From: Paulinella micropora
Taxonomy: Eukaryota; Cercozoa; Imbricatea; Euglyphida
Assembly (NCBI GenBank): GCA_009731375.1
Contig: BJOX01000003.1
Span: 162,995 to 226,994, forward strand
Direction: 5' to 3'
Length of the DNA stretch: 64,000 bases
Shown here: positions 24,831-34,744 of the stretch, piece by piece
Position numbering within the stretch: the stretch's first letter is position 1
How the letters are laid out: each line of letters begins with the position of its first letter
Made by a program: the position numbers and the translations under genes
The notes under the pieces: generated by a model
The model's database searches: none
The model's input: only the letters and a program-made list of their open reading frames with translations
What the model was told of the DNA's origin: nothing

Positions 24831-25206
24831 NNNNNNNNNNNNNNNNNNNNNNNNNNNNNNNNNNNNNNNNNNNNNNNNNNNNNNNNNNNNNNNNNNNNNN
24901 NNNNNNNNNNNNNNNNNNNNNNNNNNNNNNNNNNNNNNNNNNNNNNNNNNNNNNNNNNNNNNNNNNNNNNNNNNNNNNNNNNNNNNNNNNNNNNNNNNNN
25001 NNNNNNNNNNNNNNNNNNNNNNNNNNNNNNNNNNNNNNNNNNNNNNNNNNNNNNNNNNNNNNNNNNNNNNNNNNNNNNNNNNNNNNNNNNNNNNNNNNNN
25101 NNNNNNNNNNNNNNNNNNNNNNNNNNNNNNNNNNNNNNNNNNNNNNNNNNNNNNNNNNNNNNNNNNNNNNNNNNNNNNNNNNNNNNNNNNNNNNNNNNNN
25201 NNNNNN
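24831..25206. other. Assembly gap of 376 N
   Basis: Run of N between two SINE and (ATT)n segments. It probably marks a collapsed or unresolved repeat. Open frames across it are meaningless. Confidence 0.99.
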
Positions 25207-25321
25207 GATTGGTGTGGAGACTTTCCTTATGGAATGGAGGACTGGATGCACATGGCCTTTTGGCTCAGCAATTGGCAGAAGATACACACATATTATTATT
25301 ATTATTATTATTATTAATTTA

Positions 25322-25553
25322 GGACACCGTGATAGCCCAGTGGTCAAGTTCTACCATCTGGGCCCTGTCGCCAGTTCGATTCCCGTCGGTGCCACCAGTA
25401 TTTTCATTGAACATACCGGTCCGTCTGGAAGTGTTGGAACTGCCCTTGCGGGGGTGTCATTAGAGCCTATCGTCAATTCTTCGTACTCCCCTCACGGGTG
25501 AGACGATGGAGGCGCATGTGCAGAAATGCATCAGCCATTGACAGAGAAGCACT
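25322..25553 (+). mobile_element. tRNA-headed SINE, copy 2 (complete in this window)
   Basis: About 230 bp. The 5' head has Pol III A box TAGCCCAGTGG and B box GTTCGATTCC about 34 bp apart, as in tRNA genes. The body contains TGCCCTTGCGGGGGTGTCAT and CTCCCCTCACGGGTGAGACG, and it ends GACAGAGAAGCAC before an (ATT)n tail. The T-arm does not pair well, so this is a tRNA-derived SINE and not a tRNA gene. Confidence 0.75.
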
Positions 25554-25572
25554 ATTATTATNNNNNNNNNNT

Positions 25573-25597
25573 AGCTACATTAATATTATTATATCAT

Positions 25598-25682
<85 letters not shown>

Positions 25683-25730
25683 GAGGCACATGTCCAGGAT
25701 CTGGATCTGATGCTATAGTCTGAGGAAGCC

Positions 25731-25788
<58 letters not shown>

Positions 25789-25805
25789 AATTATTATTAT
25801 TATAA

Positions 25806-25853
<48 letters not shown>
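25573..25853. repeat. (ATT)n tracts between SINE copies 2 and 3
   Basis: Two long ATT tracts flank a short segment (about 25680-25730, GGAGGCACATGTCCAGGATC) that resembles the SINE 3' region (GGAGGCGCATGTGCAG) and may be a diverged SINE end. A 10-N gap lies at 25562-25571. Confidence 0.85.
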
Positions 25854-26084
25854 GTGGGCACCGTGAGCCCAGTGGTCAAGTTCTACCATCTGGGCCCTGT
25901 CGCCAGTTCGATTCCCGTCGGTGCCACCAGTATTTTCATTGAACATACCGGTCCGTCTGGAAGTGTTGGAACTGCCCTTGCGGGGGTGTCATTAGAGCTT
26001 ATCGTCAATTCTTCGTACTCCCCTCACGGGTGAGACGATGGAGGCGCATGTGCAGAAATGCATCAGCCATTGACAGAGAAGCAC
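25854..26084 (+). mobile_element. tRNA-headed SINE, copy 3
   Basis: Nearly identical to copy 2 over its whole length. It has a 2-3 base difference in the head (GTGAGCCCAGTGG) and one transition in the body. It is preceded and followed by (ATT)n (tail about 26085-26200). Confidence 0.75.
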
Positions 26085-26116
26085 TATTATTATTGTTATT
26101 ATTATTATTATTGTAA

Positions 26117-26200
<84 letters not shown>

Positions 26201-26279
26201 GAACCGGCTTACGTGCATTAATATTGTAATTAATCAGTAGTAATAAAATATTTTATTAATAATAAGGCACTGAAATAAC

Positions 26280-27150
26280 TCTGAGGCTTAATATTTTGTT
26301 TTGCAGTTGATGGTGAAATTACTTTGACGTCCACACCTAAAAAAAACAAAAACAAAAACAAACAAAAAACAAAAAAAACAAACAAAAAAAAAAAGAGGGG
26401 GGGGGGCACCTCCTCGGGCTCTGCACGTTTTCTTTTTTTGACAACGTGATCTTTGTCCTTCAGGATTGTCGCAACCCTCCTCAATTCTGACTTGTAAGCA
26501 GTCAGGACGCTCACGTCCATATCCACACTTGGTGGCTGCCCGGTGATGGCAGAAGCGATGTTATGTAAGTCGGGGAACCCCACCACCAAAACACCCCGGA
26601 ACGGCAGTGACGGGTCGTCACTGACCGTGTCGTAGACGATGTTAACGCCCGTGCCCTCAAAGAGGGCACGGACGGTACTGGGGGGGTGTTCAAAGTCCGA
26701 CATCACTTTGAAATCAAGGTTGCTTTTTGCACCCCGCCTAAGAGTAATGGCAGATAGGACTTGCTGTCCTAAGGCACGACGTGCCAGGGCTACCGGGGTT
26801 TGCCGGGGGAGCAAAAACAAGTCTTGGTAGCCATTGAATTTTGTTTTTGGCCTAATGCCAGGTCTGGGGGGGCTGCTGCCACGTTGTGCAGCGAGACCTC
26901 CCTGCGTTCGGTGCGGAGGGGGGGGCGGGACCCCCCCACCCCAACGTGCTGGGGCCAGGCAGCATAAATGACGCGGCGCAAGGTAACCGCGTATTCCTCC
27001 CCAGAACCGCAGCAGGCCACCCCACATTCCACCCCTCGACCAAGTCAGTGAGCTGACGCTCTGACATGAGGTCGGCGAAGTGGGGAGGGCCAAAGACGGG
27101 GTCGTTCACCAAAGGAAGCGCAGCCTGCATGTAGACAACCTGAAAAAATA
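26280..27150 (-). CDS. Hypothetical protein or repeat relic, low confidence
   Basis: An open frame on the minus strand (stop near 26230, open to 27093) carries a plausible soluble segment (SNLDFKVMSDFEHPP, then VLVVGFPDLHNIASAITG) ending in a Lys/Arg-Glu stretch. In another frame upstream (about 26990-27150) lies VNDPVFGPPHFADLMSERQL, so one spliced gene is possible. The middle is low-complexity G/C (26380-26410, 26910-26945). No family is recognised. Upstream, 27150-27690 gives only Phe/Cys-rich frames and looks non-coding. Confidence 0.25.
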
Positions 27151-28959
27151 CAAATTTATCATCAGATTCCAAGAGCACCTCATATACAACAAGAACAAAC
27201 ACAGAAAAGCAAAAAAGACTACATATAGCACATAGGTGAATGTGAACAAGGAGAGAGACACAAAAACCAAAAAATGGATAAATACAAGCATACGTGTCGT
27301 TAGTGGCAACGGAAAACGTGAATGAAAATGTGAATTGAAGGGGATTACTTGGGGGACACGTAAATACAATGTAGGAACACAGGTCAAGGCAAGGGGAAAG
27401 GTATTTGACACAAACACATAAAATAGTTGCAGAAAAAAAAGTGCACAGACAGATAAGGAAAACAAAGCTGACAAGGACAAGGAAAACTAACATAAAAACA
27501 CACGTTTTGTGCATGTTCAAGACAGCCAACATGTAAGCTAAGAGAAAACAAAGAAAACAGGTATAGGATACATGTATTTCACAAGAGTGCCAAGTAGGGC
27601 AAACAGTAACAAGACAGAAACAGAATAACGACATTTCACAACCCCCTCTCACAGCGAAAACAAACACACCAATCATGCACACAAGCATTTTTCAATCACA
27701 CAACATGCATACAACAACAATACACAAAAATTTGCAATAAAACAACATGCAGGGACAACAAAAGGGACGAAAACAAAATGGCGTGTGATTTTTGTCTTGT
27801 GTTTTTATTGTGTCTACTGTACTAAATTCAAATGTTTTTGTACATTCTGTCTTCCCACACCATACCATACGTTTCCCTACCAATTTTTTGTTTTGTGGTT
27901 GCAAAATTGCATGTGTTTGCTTGTGTTACGTGGTTTTTTTGAAAATGCTTGCCACCATCTTGTTTTTCTTCCCTTCTGTTGCCTATACATTATACCTTGC
28001 TGTGTTTTGTGTTCTCACATGTTCCTATACTGTGTTTATCCACTTTTGCATAGAAATTTGTGTGTGCATGTGCTTTTTTCCCCTATAACGGACAGCATAA
28101 AGTTGCTGCCTCCTGTTGCTGTCCGCAAACCGACTTTGCTCTCAACAAAAAAAAAATCAAAACCTTGTTTTGGACAAATCAATGCCCCTTCTGTGAATAC
28201 GGCCCGGAGGGAATGTGGTAATTTGTGGATAAATGTACGCAATGTACGCACAATCCCGGAACAAACAACTTTGCTGACGTCGTTCATTAAAACTACTAAA
28301 ACATTTTTCAAGCTAATTAAAGTAGTTTAAAAAGGGTCATGCAAACTTTAAATATACCTAATTCTATTAAAATCGATTCAGCAGCGCACTTAACTTTTGT
28401 TTTTGATGTTTAAAATTACATATGACTTAGTATTAATACAATACAAAAACTTGAAAATTTTCAAGTTACTTTCACTCAGTTGTAAAATTATTGTATTAGT
28501 AATATTAATAAACATATGTAGGTTTTAGTGGTCTTTAGAGCCCCCATCAACTTCAAAGCAGGTAAACTCATTCAATATTCAAGATTTTGAAGTGCTGTTT
28601 GCACAGAATTCAATGTTTTTATTGGGAATAGGTAGCTGCAGAATTATTTTTTCAGTGTATTAAAGGTATTGCTGTGTTCCAGACTATGTTCTGAATTTTG
28701 ACAAACTAATTTTCGACCTATGTTTTCCTTTTTTTTTTTTGTACCGTACTTCTCTGCAAAAACCCTTAGGCAGGATTACTCAACATAACATGTGAATTCA
28801 TTTGTGCACTTGTGTGTAAAAATGACTGCAGAGTGCATCATGCAAACAGCATTTTTCAGTTAAAAACACCATACTTGCTATGTCCTGAGAAGTGAAAATT
28901 GCGGTCGAAAATAAGGGTGAAAAATAATTAGCTACCCCTTTTTTCTAAAACAAACACTT
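27151..28959. other. AT-rich intergenic stretch, nothing recognised
   Basis: Frames such as 27785-28330 (plus) are Phe/Cys/Val-rich, as expected of T-rich non-coding DNA. No splice-consistent domain, RNA gene or transposon pattern was found. Confidence 0.5.
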
Positions 28960-28982
28960 GTGTCATGCTTGCTTTTGCTTGA

Positions 28983-29199
28983 AACGATGTGGTTTGAACA
29001 TTTACCTGCTTTGAAGTACTTGACCTCCGACATGATTTTGGTGGCGCCGGCCCGTGAAATTTCTGTGGCAATATTTGACAAGACCATGCCAATTCCCGGA
29101 GAGGAAACCAGAAAAATTTCCAAAAAAATATGTGAACAGACAGGCCTATCGACATACGTAGCCTTTGAAGTGAGGGCCGCACTAAATTTTTTTTTTTGA
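28983..29199 (+). CDS. Possible exon of a PAC4/PSMG4-like proteasome assembly chaperone
   Basis: The frame reads LTSDMILVAPAREISVAI, then MPIPGEETRKISKKICEQTG and LSTYVAFEV before running into a poly-T. This resembles the strand-helix-strand core of PAC4-type 20S assembly chaperones, where an LA..LAKKTGKQVFVSYNL-like helix and strand end the domain. There is no convincing start or flanking exon. This is a weak resemblance, and the exon could equally belong to an unrelated protein. Confidence 0.22.
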
Positions 29200-30037
29200 C
29201 GGCTTTTGCGGGGTCGAGTTGGTAAAAGTCATGGCTAGAGAGGGTTTTGTGTTTTTTTTGTGTGTGTTTCTCATGCATACTTTCACGTCCCGTGGCCTTG
29301 CACAGTCTTTCCAAACGTTGTGCCCATGCTGTCTGCAAAATGGTGTGTTGTAAACTTATCTGCCACGGTAGCATGTATTGTTCTTTCTTCCCTGAAGCCC
29401 TTTTTTGCACCTGTCTTGTATCACTCCTATATGTGTTGTGTGTGCTTTTCTGGGAATGTAATGTGCTGAATCTATTCACAATCACATTGTCTTTGTTTTG
29501 CATATGTTCAACTACTGCTCCTTTCTCTGTAACCCTGCTGTTGGTGATCTGTTCTGGGCTGCAGACAGGCTAAAAACATCAGTGTAAAATCTTTAGAGAT
29601 TTTCAATTTTTTTCTGCACTTTCTGTACAAAATGCTTTTTATTAAATAGTCTCTTTGATTTCCTTCACTTTCTGTACTTGTTCCGGCCTTGTATTTAAAT
29701 TTAAAAAATTCTGAGTGAGGGCCTTATGCCCTATTTTTGCTGATTTTGGCCGGTTTGTTTGCAGGCTTAAGGTTCCCTTTTTGTAAACAAACTTTGTACA
29801 TTTAATTATAAGCATACATAGAAAGATATTATATAAAAATTTATTGAAGAGCATACAGGGAACATATGAAAACTGACTCTGATTTTTGGTCATCACAAGC
29901 ACTATTTTTTGAGGTGGCAAGGTGGCCAGTTTTTTCCGGTGGGGGGTGTGCAAATTAGTTGGGAAAAAGCGGTGGGCGACGGGAAATCGATTGGTTTGAA
30001 GTCATTTTTTACTATTTTTCAATGATTCTTTCATTAC
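29200..30037. other. No gene recognised
   Basis: T-rich and AT-rich sequence with domain-less ORFs on both strands. Confidence 0.5.
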
Positions 30038-30239
30038 TACTGTGGACATTCAAGTGGCAAACTATCCAACTTTATCTAATCGTTCTCCATCAATCTAAGT
30101 GATACGATAAATCTGAAGTCAGCATGGGAAAGCTTAGGACAAGAGCTTTCCAACGGTGTGCGCATTTCCATATCTCAAATATTGAGTGAGAAAGATGAGG
30201 TCATAGTTTGAATGTTTTGCCACTTGAATATCCACAGTA
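30038..30239. mobile_element. 202-bp MITE with 26-bp terminal inverted repeats
   Basis: Left end TACTGTGGACATTCAAGTGG (30038) is the inverse of TTTGCCACTTGAATATCCAC followed by AGTA (right end 30239), with one mismatch and one indel. The ends start with TA. The GACATTCAAGTG core is shared with the inverted repeats of the transposon 117 bp downstream, so this may be a non-autonomous relative. Confidence 0.72.
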
Positions 30240-30355
30240 ATAAATTAAATGTTTTTACTTATAGTTTTGAAATGTACAATTTTCATATGATAAAGTTTAA
30301 CGGATCTATGTTTATTATGCTAACGACCACTCGCCCATAGGAGAACTTACATATG

Positions 30356-30434
30356 TACTGCTAGCGACATTCAAGTGCAAAAAAAAAAAATGATTTTTCT
30401 GTTTTGAGTCAGTTTTTTAGTTTTGGTTGAAAAT
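30356..30434 (+). repeat. Left terminal inverted repeat of the DNA transposon
   Basis: Runs from TACTGCTAGCGACATTCAAG through TCTGTTTTGAGTCAGTTTTT to GGTTGAAAAT. Confidence 0.85.
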
Positions 30435-30951
30435 TGAGTTTTCTCTGAGTTTTTAAGTTTTGAATGAAACAATTAGTTTTTGTTCGGATACCCGCCGCTT
30501 AAATTGAAATCGAACCTGCAGTTGAGATGAAGTTCGCAAGCTTTGGTTGTGACTAGGATTTATTCACTTTCAGTTACTAATATATACTTTTGAAGTTTTA
30601 GACTCCCGTCAAGTTAAGCATTGAAACTCTGTTAAGTAAAAAAAATAATCATATAGTGTAATCAACGTCTGTCACGAGTCTTATTAATATTACTACTATT
30701 GATAACTTAGCCTGTTATTAATACAATATAAAGGACAGCAGGCAAGTAGGTAGGCAGGTAGAATCCAGATAGTTAAATAGGGCGAGGCAGGATCTGGTAT
30801 AACGTAGGCAGAGAGACTTAGTGGAAAGGACAGTTGTGTGATTTGCTTCGTCAACTATTACTATTAATATGAATATTAATAAATATCATGGAATGCAGTG
30901 TCCGTACTGCGCCGCCACTGATTCTAAACTGGTTGCATTTGCAAACCCCCT

Positions 30952-31875
30952 CTAGATCTCAGTCAAAAAACTTTCATTTCCTCGATGAGCCCGCATAAAT
31001 TCTTTGACATTCGAAAACACCAACTCGCACGGATTAAATTCAGGCGAGTAAGCCGGCAGAAAGACAAGCGAGATACCGAGGGCAGGCAAAAGAGCATGCA
31101 GGAGCGGCTTGATGGCGGCTGCGTAATGGATCTTGGCATTATCAAGCACCAGGTTATCACCCGCCACCAGAAGACCGTTCGCTATGGCATCCAGAATGCT
31201 ATTCAAAAAATCAACAGCATTATTGCTACCCAACCTAACGGAAAGCAGTGCACCCCCTCGTGGATGAACCAACGACGTCAGGTAAGTAACACTGTATGTT
31301 ACATCGACATGCTCAGACACGTCCCTTCCCAGTACGACCTAAAAGATCAACCAAAAACAAATAATGTGTCAAGACTCAGAATCTGATATTTAGCGATGAT
31401 ATAAACTTTCGAAGGGAAACAGTTATCATAGTTAAATGAGGAGGAAAAAAAACAGGAAATTCTTTTGAAAGAAAGAAAATTAGAAAACCAAGAAGGAGGG
31501 GGGGGGGGGCTCAAAATCAAAAGAATAAACCATGTACAAGAGATGCTAGCATATGCACCCGAGTTCCCCGCGCTGACCGGCAGTTCCGACGCCGGTATAA
31601 ATCATAATTCCTGAAAGAAGCTTCGTCAAGAAATTTCAAGCGCGCAGGATCTACTTCCGCCACCCAATCTACATACCCGTACATTCGCAGAATGTTGCGG
31701 ACAGTGTATTTCAAGGGGGAAGTAATAGATGCCATCTTGAGAGAGTAATGGAGGGTATCCTTTCGAATGCGCTCGATCCTCTTGACTGCTGCACCAGCGG
31801 TCCCGTCGTCAAGCCAGGTCCATCCGAGTTCGTACTTGAGAATCCGGACGATCTCTACGTCTTGAAGATTTGGAT
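30952..31875 (-). CDS. Tc1/mariner (IS630-like) DD38E transposase, 5' part beyond a gap
   Basis: Two exons are visible: 31538-31875 and 30952-31338, joined in frame across an intron of about 199 bp (GTACAT..TTTTAG). Exon A has a helix-turn-helix-like region (VKRIERIRKDTLHYSLKM) and the first catalytic Asp in LKFLDEASFRNYDLYRR. Exon B has the second Asp in NLVLDNAKIHY and the Glu in YSPEFNPCELVFSNVKEF, with 38 residues between Asp and Glu. It ends with TAG at 30952. The exon at 31875 begins in mid-codon after TTGCAG. More N-terminal exons should lie to the right, but a 10-N gap at 31895-31904 intervenes. No stop is seen in the visible part, so the gene may be intact. Confidence 0.8.
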
Positions 31876-32028
31876 CTGCAAGAAATATTTAAACNNNNNN
31901 NNNNGAGCATCAGTTCACTGACCTAAAAAAAAACTCAGCTGAACATCGGTAACAGTTTTTCTTCACAATGCGACCTTTTTTGTAGAATCTAGTAGCTTAA
32001 TTACTGATATCATTGGATTGTTTTGCAG

Positions 32029-32596
32029 CGAAAGACCCGGCAGTTTTCAACGCAACTCCGGACCCTAAACAAGTAGCAGAATATTTGCGAGGAACGAAAT
32101 CGTCTGGTCTGAAGGCTGTACTGCGAAACGAGTTTGAAAAGATCGGCAGGGCAAGAATCACATTGGGGCAAATCGCAGAGGAGCTGCGAGAGTATCGGGC
32201 GAAGAACATCGTCGGCAAGGCGGAGCCGGCAGGTGGATGGGGCGACCTCAAAGACCCAGACACTAACAAAAAGATCATTTGCACCAGCAGGGGAGAATAC
32301 AACCTCGAGGTGACAAACACACAAACATTACACACACATACATATATATGCATACACTCACACATACATGCATACAAACATACATACATACATACATACA
32401 TACGTATGTATACCACGATTTATGTATTGTACAATATAATGCTAGTAATATATTAATGATGTATACAGGTGAGACGCTGTGTTGCGGCAGCAAAAATTAA
32501 GAAGTCTGGAAAGGCATGCAAAAACTACCTGGTTGCAATCCTTACCAAAATGAAGATAGAGAATAAGGTTAATTAAATATAATACATCAATACATA

Positions 32597-32630
<34 letters not shown>

Positions 32631-33003
32631 CATATATATATATACGTATACGTATACGTACATATATATGCATACATACATTTATACATGTATACGTAGG
32701 AAAAGCAACAGGAGAAGTTCATCGAAAAAGCAAAGAAACGAGAAAAGGAACTCGCGATGATCAAGCCAGAAGGAGCCATGATGAAGTACATAATACATAC
32801 ATACATATACACACATACATACATATTTACATACATATACAAAAATACAATGATACATACATACATACATACATACATACATACATACAATGTACATGCA
32901 TTCATATTCAGGGGCAAAGTGAAGATTTTTGCGGATGCATTGAAACTTTCTGGGGATTCTGGTTCCTGGTCTTCTGAGACACTGGCAACAAAGATTGATG
33001 CAG
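32029..33003 (+). CDS. Spliced gene of unknown function inside the DNA transposon
   Basis: Four exons join in frame: 32029-32309, 32469-32567, 32700-32785 and 32912-33003, all GT..AG. The product is basic and helical, with LRNEFEKIGRARITLGQIAEEL, then a Lys-rich segment (KQQEKFIEKAKKREKELAM) and ADALKLSGDSGSWSSETL. The first exon follows TTTTGCAG and its upstream start is not identified; ATG at 32013 is in frame but precedes the acceptor. The 3' end after 33003 is also unknown. Introns are (CATA)n-rich. No domain was recognised. Confidence 0.5.
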
Positions 33004-33060
33004 GTATGAATGAATGTATGTATGTATGTATGTATGTATATAAATATACATATATTCATG
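32330..33060. repeat. (CATA)n and (GTAT)n microsatellites in the introns of the plus-strand gene
   Basis: Tracts at about 32333-32408, 32590-32690, 32790-32890 and 33008-33040 occupy the introns of the gene at 32029-33003. Confidence 0.9.
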
Positions 33061-33487
33061 TATGTATGAATGCATAACTGCTTTTATGTCTGACAGTGCT
33101 TGTGTATGTATGGATGGATGAACTGATGTATCTGTATTGAATTTTTATTTTCACACTTATCTCTATTATTAATAATATGTGTGATAAATTTTTCAAGTGA
33201 AATTATTATATAATATTAATAAAACTGTCCTTACGTAAAGTTAATTTAATTTAATTTCATTGTCAAACCCGAGATTTTAATCAGGCATCGCCTTATTGAG
33301 ATTACTAATAGCTAATACTGCCCGGTTGATAGAATTAGTAAGAACTATTCAAATGTTATTATTACAGTCGGCCGGGTCACTGTTGGTATTGAACATCAAC
33401 ATTAAATATCGTAAATTTCAATCGAAACAAGGATGTTGACTGAAATGTATTTTTTAATTAAAAATAAATTTCTGACACAAAGCGAAT

Positions 33488-33564
33488 ATTTTCAACCAAA
33501 ACTAAAAAACTGACTCAAAACAGAAAATCAAATTTTTTTTTACACTTGAATGTCGCTAGCAGTA
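33488..33564 (-). repeat. Right terminal inverted repeat of the DNA transposon
   Basis: Inverse of 30356-30434, ending CTTGAATGTCGCTAGCAGTA. Confidence 0.85.
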
Positions 33565-33731
33565 ATTTTTTTCTCGCAATGATTTGAATTGATAAGTTTT
33601 ATTTACAATATATTAATATAAAATAAAAAGTTCAACCAGTATAAAAAGTTCAATCATGAGTCTATAAAAACTTCAACGAGTATAAAAAGTTCAACCTATA
33701 AAAAAAGTTCAACCTATACAAAAATTTCGAC
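33565..33731. repeat. Short tandem ATAAAAAGTTCAAC-type repeats at the element 2 insertion site
   Basis: About five units of TATAAAAAGTTCAAC (spacing about 17-27 bp) lie between the DNA transposon and the element 2 LTR. Related TAAAAAAGTTC and ATAAAAGCTTCAA units resume beyond the right LTR (44160-44290), showing that the retroelement split this array. Confidence 0.7.
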
Positions 33732-33980
33732 TGTAGGCATCACCCCCCGGATAGCCGGTAAAAAGTACAGTTTTTCGGGTGTCAGGTGCACCTAGTTTTT
33801 TTCCCAGTATTTCAATATCGTTTGGCCGGATTTGACCTAATGCCATTTTAACCGTGGTCTGTGGCCGCTTTCTTTTTCGGCTTCACTGAGCTAATATAAC
33901 GAGACATCATTCTCCTTTGGGGGATTTGTGTCTGGTTGTATTACCGACTTTTTATCGAGCTATCTTCAGGGATTGTAACA
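33732..33980 (+). repeat. Element 2 5' LTR
   Basis: 249 bp, TGTAGGCATC to GATTGTAACA. Flanked on the left by CGAC. Confidence 0.93.
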
Positions 33981-33981
33981 T

Positions 33982-34000
33982 TGGAGTCACCAGCACAAGG
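33982..34000 (+). promoter_or_regulatory. Element 2 primer binding site
   Basis: TGGAGTCACCAGC begins one base after the LTR end, with TGG complementary to a tRNA CCA end. The primer tRNA is not identified. Confidence 0.7.
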
Positions 34001-34744
34001 CTGATTTCTTTTCTGGCTTGTTTTTGGAACAGCAGAAAGAAAAATTGGACAGACCTATCTCTTCTGAGTAGGTGTTCCAAAAAACAAATACTCCAGCACA
34101 TCCCCACACAGCTCCTTTTGCAAAACCAGACGTCTAGGCGTTTGTGAGTAGGTGTCTCAGTACCCTCTACACAGCCTGTATCTGTGTCCTCATAAGGAGG
34201 CCAGACACCAGACCTCATAGCTGTTCTTGTGTTCTCTCTTGAGACAGAGACAGAGTAGGTCAACAGACGTACAAACAAACACTCACAGTTACAAACAAAC
34301 TTGAAGGACACGAGCGTAGTACTCCTCCTTTCAAGTCTGTGCACTTAGTTGCCTCTCAAAACACATACATCAGAGTATTTTTGCAAATCTCTGACTGTTT
34401 TTCGACAATAGGTCTGAACAAGTGTCAGACGACAGGTCGACTTCTCAAGGAGTGCTTCTCGAGCCTCTTTGACATTATCTGTACGTAGGTCCTCGTACCT
34501 CATAACAGATACAACAACAAAAAGAGAAAAAGAAAAGAGGAGTGGAGAAGGAGATCAAGTTTTCAGAGAAAGTCGTATAGACTACTTCTTTCTCACAAAC
34601 CAAAACACATCAGACATAGAGGTGAGACTCTCTCTCTCTCTCTACACTGTCTTTTCATCTTTCCTCTCTATTCGTTCCTCAGAGACGAACAGAGTAATTA
34701 CGGAGTAGAAACAGATCTATCTCCTTTGTATTCCTTCAGAGACC
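34001..34744 (+). other. Element 2 5' leader
   Basis: About 740 nt of untranslated leader with several short ORFs before the gag ATG. It has a (CT)n run at about 34629-34643 and purine-rich segments. Packaging signals presumably lie here, but none can be recognised by eye. Confidence 0.5.

Larger units (their letters stand above)
30356..33564. mobile_element. Tc1/mariner-superfamily DNA transposon with long TIRs and two genes
   Basis: About 3.2 kb bounded by inverted repeats of 79 and 77 bp (30356-30434 and 33488-33564) that differ at only a few positions, mainly in an A-run. Both begin TACTGCTAGCGACATTCAAG, consistent with a TA target. Inside are a DD38E transposase on the minus strand and a spliced gene on the plus strand. 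The second gene has (CATA)n-filled introns like the host genes, so it may be captured or nested host sequence. Confidence 0.78.

Noticed and set aside
25322-25395. tRNA gene
   Set aside because: A and B boxes are present, but the T-arm and acceptor do not pair well. The unit extends into a 230-bp repeated body with a simple-repeat tail, so it is a SINE.
24752-25501. ORFs of about 195-250 codons across the N run
   Set aside because: Most codons are N; they have no sequence support.
27692-28330. Phe/Cys/Leu-rich frames suggesting membrane proteins
   Set aside because: T-rich DNA gives such translations. There is no consistent start, splice structure or repeated pattern.
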